Below are positions 46,960-58,744 of a stretch of 64,000 nt of DNA, piece after piece (positions within the stretch are counted from its first letter, which is position 1; each line of letters opens with the position of its first letter). The translations under genes and the position numbers were made by a program. The DNA comes from Sphagnum compactum (taxonomy: Eukaryota > Bryophyta > Sphagnopsida > Sphagnales): positions 16,175,872-16,239,871 of the forward strand of contig OZ234497.1 of assembly GCA_965153455.1 (NCBI GenBank), in the 5' to 3' direction. The notes below the pieces were generated by a model, which saw only the letters and a program-made list of their open reading frames with translations, ran no database searches and was not told where the DNA came from.

Positions 46960-47710
46960 GTAGATCGTGCTTACAAATCACTTTGACCCCTTTTATTTAG
47001 TGATTGATTACTTACAAAACATTTTACTACATGAGTAGTAGTTTGTAGTGCTTTTAAAAGTGCACTATGTTGCTTCTATAAAGCAAGTTATAGTGCTTTC
47101 AAACCACTTTGACCCCTTATATAGTGGTTAGTCCTATGTAGAGCAATATCATTACATGGTCCAAGCACAATGTGGTTGAACCTAGGTACTTTCAAAGGCT
47201 TTAGATGCTTATGTAAAGTAAGCTACTACTAAGAAAGCACTTTGGCCCCTTCAATTGAATGATTGTTTGTCTTTATAATATTTCACTACACCATTATCTC
47301 CTTGTGTAGGGAATCCAGGTACCATCAAAGTGCTCGAATGGTTTTGTAAAGTAAGACATTATTATTTCCAAAGCACTTTGAACCTTGAAATGAATTGAGT
47401 GATTGGTTTTTTGGAGTATTTTATTATAAAGCCCACTAACCAATGACTCCTTGTAATGAACCTAGGAACTTTCGATTATCGGGATGCTTATGTAAAGTGA
47501 GTTGCAATCCTCACATTAGTTAGTACTTTGACCCCTTCAACTTTTTTTTTGTCTATGTAAAGTTTTACAATATGGAATTGACACATTCTTGAACTAAATT
47601 TAGGTACTTTCAACTTGGCATTGAATTATTTTTGCAAGCTTATAGTGCTTTGAAAGCATTTTGACCCCTTGGAGTCAATGGTTGATCATCTGGCACATAA
47701 TACTTAGCAA
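46960..47710. repeat. Degenerate tandem array built on CACTTTGACCCCTT
   Basis: At least six spaced occurrences of a CACTTTGACCCCTT-like core (about 46977, 47104, 47236, 47381, 47524, 47660), each followed by an AGTGATTG-like or gap segment and then ATGCTT.TGTAAAGTAAG. Spacing is about 120-145 bases. The core resembles AAGCACCTTGACTCCTT in the array at 58030-58740, in the same orientation. Confidence 0.65.
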
Positions 47711-47952
47711 TTACAAGGAAGTACAGTCAAGTCGGTAAGTAAGCCGCCTTTTAAGTGTATAGATGTTGGTTGTGTTTATTCAATAAAAAATACATGTTTA
47801 TTATTATCAATTATAATAGGGTTTGGTTCAACCTAATGGGTATTGTCAAATTTGGAGGATGGATCATGGGACATATGCCAAATTGTTGACTAGTTTGCCA
47901 CTTTAATATCTATATGTGCTCAATACGAAGAATGCAATAGTTCTTGGTCTCA

Positions 47953-48263
47953 TTTTTATGAAATCTTATTCTAAATTTGTCTTGTTGTTCATGTCTTTCA
48001 TCTAACATTTTGATGATGTGAAGTTTTAATCTAAATTTGTCTTGTTGTTCATATCTTTCATCTAAGATTTTGATTATATGAAGACATAATATAAATTTGT
48101 CTTGTTGTTCATATTTTTCATTTAAGATTTTGATTATATGAAGTCTTAATCTGAATCTATCTTGTTGTTCATGTCTTTCATCTACATCTTGATGATGTGA
48201 AGTCTTAATCTAAATTCGTCTTGTTGTTCATATCTTTCATTTAAGATTTTGATTATATGAAGG
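47953..48263. repeat. Tandem repeat, 60-bp unit, about five copies
   Basis: The unit contains CTAAATTTGTCTTGTTGTTC, then ATATCTTTCATCTAAGATTT, then TGATTATATGAAGTCTTAAT. Units are almost exactly 60 bases apart with scattered substitutions. It sits between the CACTTTGACCCCTT array and the first trace of the RING-like pseudogene. Confidence 0.9.
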
Positions 48264-49497
48264 TGTAAACTCAATATAAGGAACCATTCATGCCCAAAGG
48301 CCCAGTCCTTACACAGTCCTTGGTGAAAAACTTTTTGGTCAAGTAGGACACGGGGTTTTTAATCATTAGTTGGGTTTCTCCTTGCATTGACCAAAAATTC
48401 AAATTCTGATCAAGGCAACTTTGGCATGAATCGTATTTTTTGAACTTGTCCTTTTCCTAGGTGTGGGTTAGTGGGTATCGTGATTTTAGCCTCTAGATTG
48501 TTGTCGTTAGATGTTTATGCGTGCCCCCCTTTTACAACTTTTCTGTCTATTGTCATTTGGTGAATGTTTGTATGTGTAATGTTTTCATCTCTAGTTGCAC
48601 AAACATGATTGCACTTCTAAGTTATTTTGTGTCATTTCATTTGTGTTCTGTAACTTATATTCAACACACGCTTTTTTTTCTTCCTAAAAACATGGCATTA
48701 GGTTTTGAGGTTGGAGGAGATATTCTAACTTGAGAGAAGGTTAATTACAAGCTCTAGATAGAAGAATTTTTTGCAACAATTAGAATGTTAAATAATTGAG
48801 GTTTGGACACAAATCACTAGTAAGCTTGTGACTGATGTAGATATCATGGAGGCGTTTGGAGAGGCCAAAGTTTTCAAGACTACAAATCCAGCTTTAATTC
48901 CAACTACAAAGTTGGAATTGTTGCACTTATACGCTTAGTGCTATGGCCACAACAATGTGACCAACAATGAATTCTATCTATGGTTTATCAAAGGGTATAT
49001 TGCTCAAGAGAAAAGTATAGACATAAATTGGGCCAAGGCAACAGCTTGTATTGCAAGAAAGAAACTTTGGAGGGAGGAGATTAGAAAATGGAAACCGGTT
49101 CATGGGGTTGCATTCGGAAGTCATAGTGGAAGTGGCACAGAAAGTTTAACTTTTCTTACAACTAATGACAATGTCGTCACTTAGGGCCAGAGGATTCCAA
49201 AACAAAAACCCCCCAGTGGGAAGACCTTTGTTGACATCATCTCCAAATGTCCCTACATAGTCAAATCCATTATAGTGGCTCATGGTCAAGAGTTGCATGA
49301 TCTTTTGGGTGAAATCTTGTGCTAGTCAAAACAAAAAGTTGAATACTTGGAGAATTATAGAAGGTGAAATGTGAAGCGAAAATGACTGAATCATGGTTTT
49401 GTTTGGCGAATTAATGTAAATTACTTACACAAGCATAAGAGCGCATGAACAAGGACGAGGAAGAGATTCAAGGTCTTCTACACGACTCCATGCTCTC

Positions 49498-49640
49498 AAG
49501 GATCCGATATCTTAGTGTATCTTTTGAAACTTGTTTTGCAGTTAGGGTTCATTGTTCAAAATGGTAAGTAAGGATCTGGTATCTCAGTGTATCCTTTGAA
49601 GCTTGTTTTGCAGTTAGGGTTCATTGTCCAAAATCTTAAG
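49498..49640. repeat. Two-copy tandem duplication, period 72 bp
   Basis: AAGGATCCGATATCTTAGTG at 49498 recurs at 49570 as AAGGATCTGGTATCTCAGTG. Both continue with GTTTTGCAGTTAGGGTTCAT. It lies in a gap between coding-quality pieces of the RING-like pseudogene, possibly an intron. The repeated TTTTGCAG|TTAGGG would duplicate a splice acceptor. Confidence 0.8.
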
Positions 49641-50799
49641 TTATCATGTTCCTTATGCTTATAAGCCTAGGGTTCATACATGAGGTGAATGTCTTTTGGG
49701 ATCATTGATGTCTGCCTAGGTTTTGTGGATTTTGTAGGTTAAGGGCGTTAACAACATTAATATTCTTTCAATGGATGTTTTGCTTAAGGATGTTAAGGCA
49801 CTGAATGAAAAAATTGACGCCTTGGAAAACAAAAAGATATCTAGGACATTATTGGAAGATAAGTGTCAGAGTGCAATGCAAGGTGAAAATGATTTACAGG
49901 ACGCTGAGTTAGATATGTGGAAAGTCAACTTTGACGTTGCGTCTATAATAAGAGAGCTTGCAAATCTCTACCAAGAAATGCAAGTTATTCATCGACAATT
50001 GGGGGAAAGGCAACAAGGGGGAGGGTTATCTTTTTGGCCTAAGCTAATTCTACATCCATTTCCCTCAATTATTGATGATGATATGAATGGTTCATGTTGG
50101 TTTGCAGCCATGTGGGTTTTGCAAGAGGTGGTTTATTGCATATGATGTGGCCATTGTTTCTTGCAAACATACATACCACCCTTTTTGCCTTGCTCAATTG
50201 TGTAAAAAAGATAATAAATGTCATGTATGTAAGGAAGTGCTTCATCTTGAATGGTGGGCTTCTTGGGGGACATAAGAACCAAATGAAGAGATTATGGCTC
50301 TAGCTATTAAGCTCGGTGTGCATGACGTGTGCAACAACCTCAAATTTGCTTTGAAGGAAGAGTGTACAACACGTCAAGAATCATGTAAGTTGTTGAATTC
50401 TATCATCATTGCGAGTTGCAATTGTTTAAATCACATCCATGTATTATGCAACTTGCATTTTCTATTGTTTAGGTTTAGGGTATTTCAAGTTATAATCCTT
50501 ACAGTTGGAATTAATTCTAAGATATTGGAATTCAATGTAGATTGCTTCTGTAAATTTGAACCACATAGATACTCCTGCAAGGTATTTATGGACAGTCCTT
50601 ATTTGCTCTAGGATAGAGTCAAGTCATTACATTAGATATGCAAATTAGGTTTAATGTTTAGATTATAATTTGGTGCTTATAGCTCACTTGATTGTTTTAC
50701 ACACATGAATTCATTCCTCATCGAGGAACCAATTCCCTTGTTGATCAACTTGTTCCACTGTTAGGGATCTGGTTGTTCCAATAACGACCTCTCTTGAGT

Positions 50800-51400
50800 A
50801 AGTTGTGGTAGGTCCTTTGGTAAGCAGACCTGAAGGCTTTGGTATTGATTTAACCCTTTTTAAGTGTTACAAAACCTTTGGTAAGTAGACCCAATTGTTA
50901 AATGACATTGATTCTAACCCTTTTTGAGTGCTACAAAACCTTTGGTAAACATCTAACTTGGTTTTGTAATGTGTCCACTCCTATGTTAAGCACTATAAGT
51001 CTTTTGATAAGCAGCTGAAAAGGTACGTAGTCATTAATTTTTTTTGTTAAGTACTATAAGTCCTTTGCTAAGGCATGTGATTGCTTTGGTATTAGTTTAG
51101 TCCTTTGTTTAGTACTTCAAGTCCTTTGTTTAAAGACCTAATTGCTTTGGAAAGGAGAATGTTGCTATGGTGGCTACTTGAAGTCCTTCGTTAAACATAT
51201 GATTGCTTAGCAAAGGAGTCTACTACTTTTTAGGGAGCTTCAAGTCCTTGAAGTCCTTGTTAAGGACCTGATTGCTTTTGGTAATCAATCTACTAATTTT
51301 TCCATTATTTTTTGACCTTTCATAAGCATTTAATTGCTTTGTTAATTAATTTATTCCTTTTATGTGAACCTTTCATAAGCACTTGATTGTTAAAAGGAAA
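50800..51400. repeat. Degenerate repeats of CTTTGGTAAG / AAGTCCTTTG
   Basis: Words such as AAACCTTTGGTAAG, TTAAGYACTATAAGTC and TTCAAGTCCTTTGTTTA recur at irregular 45-70 base spacing. The region falls inside the RING-like pseudogene, probably in an intron. It resembles the arrays at 46960-47710 and 58030-58740 in vocabulary, without a clean period. Confidence 0.5.
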
Positions 51401-52794
51401 TGTGCAATCTCCAAAATTTTGAATGTTGATTAATTTAAGCATAGTTTGTGTATTTCAATTGTTAAATACTAATGGTGTGTTATTCATGTAGGGACTGTTG
51501 TTTCTAGACTCAAGCAGATCAAGATGGGGTCATCTAGGTCGATTTTTCAACTTGGTAAACGATAAAGCTTGGGTATGCTAAGTACCAACTACTTAGCTCC
51601 AACTTCATGGATAGGGCATTTAGGTGTATTGACATCTCTAGCCTCACCAAGGGGCACTGATGTAGATGAAATGGGTGATGTAATTATTGATTCTCCCATG
51701 AAACATGAGTTGCAGGCTAAGAGAGTGGTGCATGAATCACCATCAAAATTACACCATAATCTGCAAGTAAAGGATGTAGTTGAAGGACAAGATTGTGAAG
51801 AGAAGAATGCACAACCAATTGCAAACATTGTTCATGTTCCCATTTCCAAGGAAATTAATGCCTTAACTTGTCGGCATGTATTCATAATTTTTTTCTTCTT
51901 CATCTTTTTATTTTGAACATGTATGACAAGAATCTTTGCATTTGTTTGGGAATTTATTGCATAATATGCTGTATCTTGTGATTATATTAGCATGATTGCT
52001 ATGCAACATGAAGATCCAAAATAACAAAAACAACCATACAGAAGGTTAACTTGTTCAATATACATACCTATGGGGTATTTGGTGACACTTTTTTCAAGGC
52101 TTTTAGTGGTTCTCTGAACTCCTCAAGTATTTTTCCATCTTTGAATATTGTCAATTTGTGTTCATGATTGTTGCAATTCCTTTTGTACAGTTTCTTCAAT
52201 GTCGATCTTTGGCTCCCATTAACTCCTCTATATTTATACATGCATGTTTAATAGGTCCAGAAAAGTTCAATATCTAGTTTGTGATTGATTTTATAAAAAA
52301 TGTGATTTCATAAATAAGGATACTTAATTTTGTATGTATATTGGATTGTACACATGAAAGAATGTGTTCTGACATTATGAGAACTTGGGCATCCTTGCAG
52401 AAATCTTACAAACAACCCCAAGTGGTGTTGAAGGGAAATTTGCTAATTTAGAGAACATTGCAAATGGGGACCAAGAAAAAGATCCAACCAATGATAGTAG
52501 TCAGGAAAAAATTGTTGCTAGGTACTCCTTCCAAAAGAGAATATCCATAGTTGCACCTAATCCAAAACATGCAAAGAAAGCTTCATTGGCCAGAGTGTTA
52601 AGTCACACACAAGGGGTGTAAGCACCTCTAGATAAGGGTGAAAAAGGAATTTCAAATCAAATTGGAGATGCGCATCAAGATCAACACAACAAAGGCCCAA
52701 AAAAAAAGATGCCATGGGCTCCCAAGCCAAAGCAACCAAAGAAAAGTTGGGGCAACATTGTGCAAAAATCTATATCCACTAGAAGGCAATGATG

Positions 52795-55660
52795 TAATAC
52801 ATAAGGTGTTTTAATTGGTGTTTTTGTTGTAATAGTTGTCTGGACAGTGAATAGCTAGATTAACCATGTTGAATTTTTTTTTTGTATGATCTTGGAGATG
52901 TAGGTTGTACTTGGCATGGATTCTAGCTCTAATGTTCAGGCTACCACAACATGCTAGGTCCCCTGGTAATGATGCAACCTTATAGGCAAATGGTGTAGTA
53001 CCATTTTTTCTGCTATAGTATATATCTAAATTTATATTTCATCCTTTGGTTGTGGGTAAATCTGCAATATAATGAGCCACTACAAGTGTAACCACTCTAA
53101 ATAACACACTTGTCAATTTTTAACTTCACTTAGGATTACAGGTTTTTCATATAATCTACATAGTGTGATATAATATACATTCAAGAATGACATATCAAAA
53201 TATGAGTCAATTATATCAACATTTGAGGGTGAAAAAGGACTAATTAAACACTTGTAATTAGTCTTGAGGTCCTAAGTAAGTCACATAAAAATGATCAAAA
53301 TTAGTCTAGAATTGTTTGGAAAATTTTCATATTCATGTAGATTGAATATTTATTAAACTTTAGATGGTTTCGGATCATCATTGGAATTGATATATAAATA
53401 AATTATTAAAGTCAAAATCTATAATTTTCTTTCCAATAATTCTTGGATAAATATAAAAATAAGTTGTAAAGTTCAAAGAAACTAAATTTTATTATACAAA
53501 TATATTGTACAAGTCAAATATGTGATTAGACCATAAATTTTGTGCAATGATTGCACGCCATCTCAATTTCCAATTTCAAGTCCTTGTCTTTTTGAAAGGA
53601 ACAAAGGAGTTGGGTGTGGCTCATTATACTATGGACTTGCCCTTGTGTGATGTTCATTTTAGATTTTCAATCACTTTGAAGACATTAAGCACTTTGTATG
53701 CAACATCTCTACATATTTTTGTGCTTTGAATACGAAATTCATGGAATGCATGGAGAAGAAATATTTCCAAGTTAAAACTCAAATCCCCAATAAAAGATCA
53801 TGCTAACTAGATCTTAGCACCTTGAATAGTTATACGTGAATTGAATGGGAATTTTTCTAAAGCAATGTAACTCAATGTTCACAACTGCAAGTGATTCTAG
53901 AGAATGTAGTGGAAGGGCTAAGGCAGCTTCAATCATCAGTTGAATTTCTAGTATTGATACATAAGAATAAATATTCCCTTATAGGTGGTTTGCAGCTTGG
54001 GTTCATTAGGACTAGTGAGACCATAGGTTTGCCATGTGATTTTCTTACAAACTTCAAATTAAGTGTGCTAGTGTGAGACTATTGATGAGGGAAAGCTTTA
54101 GATTCATTAAGAATTTGGATTAACAGGGATATTATTCTAATGAATTCAAATCTCAAACTTGTACTAAATTATGCTACTATGGTGATAAAGTTGTAGACTA
54201 CACATGATTTAAAATCTATGCCACATATGTTTAAAGAAGACAAGAAAATCCAATAAGCAGTTTCACCACAAAGATGTTTCCTCTTGCAAACTCAATTCCA
54301 ATGCTTTATACAACTTAATGGAGAATGGCAGTACCTAGGATTAAAAGGATTTAACCCAAGATAAATATACTGCATTGATTTGCATATGCATGTTTTGATA
54401 TACAAACCTTAGTTGATATGCATATTACATTTTGATCTACAACCTTTAGTTGATTTGTATATTGCATTTTGATCTACAAAATTTAATTGATTTGCATATT
54501 GCATTTTGATAGATCTATAGTATGGAAATTAGTGAACACAATATGGCACACATTTATTCAAATCATAGAATTTGATCTAAGTATTATTTGAGAATCACCT
54601 TAAAACTGTTGTGGTTTGACCAAATTCTTAGTTATTTGACAGTAAAGGGACTATCTAGAAAAGCAAGATAATATGTTTATACCACATATGCAACACTTCA
54701 CCATCACCAATAATAACATTCTCATCACCATGGACACTTAGCACGTTGCCCACCATTAACAATCCCATCATTGTGAACAGTGGCAATTATAGTGCAAACA
54801 TTAGGAACGCCATCAAAAATATATTGCCAATGGGTCAAATTAAGCAAGATAAAGTATACCAAAAAAGTAGACGTCTCCACTTTAACCCTGCGCCTCTCAT
54901 ATAACTACCATAAAGTAACATCAAATTAGGCGAAAGTATGTGTCAAGTAGCATTAGTTGGCTCTATTAAGTTTATAAGAATCTAATTCTAAGAAAATTAA
55001 AAGCAAATTAATTTTAAAAGTAGATAAAAAATACATTTGAAACCGACTGAAAAATATGTGTTCAAACCTACTTTTTGGTTTAAAAAATTACTGAATTTGA
55101 TATGTAATAAGTTTGGAAATGAAGATCGACATATGTTCTAGCAAGTCAATAAAAAAAAATCTATTTCCTTTTTGTAAGAACCTACTTGACACCTACTTGA
55201 AACTAAAAGCCCACAATGAAAAATAGACATAAAAAGTTATTTGTACTTTTGAAAAACCTACTTAAAACCTACTTTTATAGTTTGAAATATGAAAATCAAT
55301 GCACATTAGGGTAAACATATATCATATTTAGTCATTGAAATGAAAACATTCAATGTTCCATAATTTTATAATGGGTTTTGTTGTTATTTTAAATCTACTT
55401 GTTCTAGTTTTAACAAGGTAATCAAGTTGTTCATTTTATCTTGCTTACATTGCAATAACATCTCAACTATAAACATTACTTTCAAAAACATGTAAATTAA
55501 TGCCTTGTCCAACAAAAACTTCATTTTAGATAACACAATGTCACTATAATATTTAGTTCAGCAAACTGAAAACTACTTCAGCAACTAAATGTTCAAAGAT
55601 TAATCAAGAAGCTCTACTCGATCCAATGCCTCAAAAATGAGGTCTATCACATTGCCATCC
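52795..55660. other. Non-coding spacer between two convergent pseudogenes
   Basis: AT-rich sequence with no recognisable gene. A short tandem repeat lies at 54378-54514. The small frames at 53547-53729 and 53891-54076 have no family features. Confidence 0.5.
54378..54514. repeat. Tandem repeat, about 43-bp unit, roughly three copies
   Basis: The unit is of the form TTGATTTGCATATTGCATTT then TGATCTACAAACCTTAG. Copies begin near 54378, 54413, 54450 and 54488 with small length changes. AT-rich, non-coding. Confidence 0.75.
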
Positions 55661-55663
55661 AGC

Positions 55664-57803
55664 TCATAGGATGCATAGTTGCCTTTCATTCCATGAGTAG
55701 TAGGAGTAAACATGGGCTACAAGCTTGTCATCTCTAAGCACATAAGTGTGGCTACCTGGTTTTATAATATTGTACCAATAACCCCTTAGGACATTTTCTC
55801 CTTGTAGATAAGAATTTCCCCAAGCATTTGTGAAATCTTTTTCTACAACATAGATACATTTGGCCACCAACACGAACCAAAAATCTTCATTGGTTGACAC
55901 GTTTGCTTTGACTACAATGTTGTCCCCTACTAATACAACATTTGTAATCAATTCACCCCCACTTCCATACTCGATTTCTTCAGTAGGATCATATGTACTT
56001 TTACAAGCTTCTAGACTATTGGAAGGTTTGAGTTTTCAAAGAGACCACGGTGTCACATGACATTTGGAATCACATTGTTCTTTAAGGCACATATCAACAC
56101 AAGCCATGCAAAAGTAAGACATATCCTGAGTTTGAAGCAAGGTGGGGTCTCTATGGGAAACTGATCGAACTTGATGTAGGCTCCTGGTCCTTGGAAGGGT
56201 CTCAGAGTTTAGCATGCATGATCAGTCTACATACTAATCCAAACCTCCTAGAAATGTTTGTTAACACACCTCCTCATTCTAGGATGTGCAGCATACTCCT
56301 TGTTAGCTTCCCTTTTTAGAAAATCCACTATCTCTACAACATTGTCCAGTTTCTCAGCATTAGGCTTTAACTACTCCTTCTTAACCTATCACTTCAAAAG
56401 AGTCTCCACCCCATCCACTTCTCCTTTGCCATGTCCAATGGAAAATAAGCTCCAAACTAGCGAGGGAAAACTCCACATTTAGTTAAGGAGGGGTAGCAAG
56501 ACACAAAATAAAATGCCCTAAAGCTTTTAAATTAACCTGTGCACCCATCACTCTAAACTAGGTGGCCTTTGGGATAACAACCTTCCTTCTATAAGTATTT
56601 CCAATGCGACATAAAATAATGTTACACAAATAATGTGTCATGTGAGTTGTTGTCAAATATGTAATAATGGATATCCTTCAAAACATTTTTAGGGCCATTG
56701 CCTGCATAGGATGGATCTAGCCTATAGGTAATATGGACCATGACTTTTGTAGTATGCCGATGCATATTTTGAATCCCATTTTGTACCTTTAAGCTATAAT
56801 TTTTTGAGAAATCTATGAAGGATATTATAGACCCCTCTGGACAAGCAACTAACACACTTTTGAACTACTCATCTTGCCATTGGCTTGTGGGTGAAAATCT
56901 TTTAAGGTGTACCACATAGGACAAAAAGGGCCTAGTCCTTACTGTAGTCCTCTTTTACCCTATATTTTGATCCCATAAAAAATAATGAGTTAAAAGTTAT
57001 TAAAATTTTCAGAAGGACTATATTTTAGACCATTATAATTCTAGATTCCTTCATAATAATCCATAAATGTATCTTTACATGGTAAAAAAGGATTAGGTAA
57101 AAAAGATAAAAAAGGGTGATGTTGTGACAAGATTTTAGAACACCTTAAAGAATTTGGACCCTAATAAAGTTATGTATCAGAAACTTCCTCAATTTCAGTT
57201 TTATATATTTCACTAGGTCTCTGGTAGGTATGTCATGGTATAAAACCTTAGGCACTTTTTTAAGACCTCCATCTTTGGCTATCCCCATTACCTTACTACC
57301 TATATTGCGCCACTTGATTAGTGCAGCAAAAGTTAATTCGGTAGGACATAGAACAAGCTTGTGTACACCACATTGTACACAATTCTCCAACAATGCATTC
57401 CTTCCTGTGCCACTTAACATCCATAGGCTGTGGATGAACAATACAAGTCCAAAGGTCAATAAGACCAACATAGGTCTTGTGATGAGCATTGCACCTCAAC
57501 ATCAGTTGCATTGTATAAACATCACTATAGTTACAACTGCATGTATCATGCAAACCTTTCCCATGAGTGCTAATGTCGTTGAAACCACCTAATAATTCTT
57601 TCAATTCCTAGTGGTAGCAACAACAACATGTATTCCATGTTGTGAGTTTCCGAATTCACGAAGGCTTCAAAGATTGGAATGTTGTCAATGCAACATGAGC
57701 TTCTGGATATTCTCTCTTGAATGTAGTAAAGAAATCCAATTGTTGAAGTGACAAGTCCAATGCACACATGACCTTTGGTTAGTTTATAAAATAGCACCAT
57801 CAA
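55664..57803 (-). pseudogene. Decayed transposase-like gene of an uncharacterised plant family
   Basis: Minus-strand pieces in order: HGKGLHD (about 57550); FIHSLWM (about 57430) and ENCVQCGVHKLVLCPTELTF, a C-x2-C plus Cys zinc cluster; VPKVLYHDIPTRDLVKYIKL and FLIHNF (about 57200); a 265-base intron-like gap; WQDE then ACPEGSIISFIDFSKNYSLK (56850-56790); a YYIFDNNSHDTLFV stretch (56640); SDGC followed by a FKS triplet (56530); GHGKGEVDG (56430); and a terminal segment NEDFWFVLVAKCIYVVEKDF with a YLQGENVLRGYWYN stretch (55880-55790). The Asp in FIDF and the Asp in SDGC sit where an RNase-H-fold DDE nuclease has its first two acidic residues. From memory this order matches uncharacterised, multi-copy plant proteins; I cannot name the superfamily. 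Several stops and frameshifts make it inactive. It converges on the RING-like pseudogene. Confidence 0.6.
56870..57150 (-). other. Intron or insertion inside the transposase-like pseudogene
   Basis: About 265 bases of AT-rich, stop-rich sequence separate the segment ending FLIHNF from the segment beginning WQDE, which should be nearly adjacent. No clean GT-AG pair gives the right phase and I see no target duplication, so intron versus insertion is undecided. Confidence 0.4.
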
Positions 57804-58029
57804 CCAACAAGGAAAATGTAAAGCATATGAACAAACACCTTTTGTCTTGTGACAAGTACTTCAAAGCAAATCCAAAACTTTCAACACCAGATTTTTTTAT
57901 TTCATTTAGCATCGTTGAAAGACAAATTCAGTCCTAATTAGTATGACAAAGGACATCAAAATTTATTTGTGGCTTTCCGCAAGTGGTGCATATCTACTTT
58001 ATTCAAATCACAATAAAAAATTTCAAAAG

Positions 58030-58740
58030 TATGACAATCTATTTCAAAGGGCATTCAAGACATTAAAGACCATGACTCCTTATTTCAAAGCATTGTTAGG
58101 AACTTCAATACTACATGACAAAAGACTTCAAAGGGCATTTAGGAATATCAGCTCACCATGACTCTTTAATTTAAAGCACAATTAGGAGCTTTAGTCCTAA
58201 ATTGACAAAGGACTTCAAATGACATTAACATATTAAACACCTTGAATCCTTAATTTAAAACACAATAAGGACCTTTAGCCTATGACCAAGGACTTCAATT
58301 GACATTCATGACATTAAGCACCATGAATCCTTAATTCAAAGCATAGTTAGGACCTTTAGTCCTATGACCAAGGACTTGAAAGGGCATATAGGAATTTAAG
58401 CACCTTGACTCCTTAGTTAATTACAACTTTTAGTCCTATTACCAAGGACTTCAAAGGGCATTTAGGACTTTAAGCACCTTGACTCCTTAATTCAAAGCAT
58501 AGTTAGGACCTTCAATCCTATGACTAATGACTTTAAAGGGCATTTAGGACTTTAAGCACCTTGACTCCTTAATTCAAAGTATAGTTAAGACCTTCAGTCT
58601 TATGACCAAGGACTTCAAATAACATTTGGGACTTTAAGCACCTTGATTCCTTAATTTAGAGCGTAATCAGCACCATTAGTCCTGTGACAAAGGACTTCAA
58701 AACACAATTTTGACTTTCAAAGTTAAAAGTACTGAATTCA
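58030..58740. repeat. Degenerate tandem array, about 75-110 bp unit
   Basis: Roughly seven units contain AAGGACTTCAAAGGGCATTT, GGACTTTAAGCACCTTGACT, CCTTAATTCAAAGCATAGTT and AGGACCTTTAGTCCTATGAC in that order, with deletions and substitutions. The word AAGCACCTTGACTCCTT is close to AAGCACTTTGACCCCTT in the array at 46960-47710, same orientation. The open frames here follow the repeat and are not genes. Confidence 0.8.
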
Positions 58741-58744
58741 AAGC

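Larger units (their letters stand above)
48690..52794 (+). pseudogene. Broken multi-exon gene with coiled coil and RING-like zinc cluster
   Basis: Coding-quality stretches lie in order on the + strand: a start-like MALGFEVGGDILT at 48690; 48800-49330, including EFYLWFIKGYIAQEKSIDIN and ARKKLWREEIRKWKPVHG; 49771-50050, a coiled coil (LLKDVKALNEKIDALENKKI, then ELANLYQEMQVIHRQL); 50108-50275 in another frame, PCGFCKRWFIAYDVAIVSCK then HTYHPFCLA and KCHVCKEVLHLEWWASWG, a RING- or PHD-like set C-x2-C ... C-x-H-x2-H-x2-C ... C-x2-C; 50285-50390; 51570-51890; and a Lys-rich end at 52400-52794 (KKKMPWAPKPKQPKKSWGNI). In-frame stops and at least two frame changes break it. Some gaps may be introns (GTAAGT near 50385, TGTAG near 51491). 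I do not recognise a named family. I suspect a plant DNA-transposon accessory gene, because a transposase-like pseudogene converges on it at 55.7-57.8 kb. Confidence 0.5.

Noticed and set aside
58030-58161. 72-aa + strand frame from about 57943 to 58161
   Set aside because: Most of it is composed of tandem repeat units of the 58 kb array, with no conserved protein pattern.
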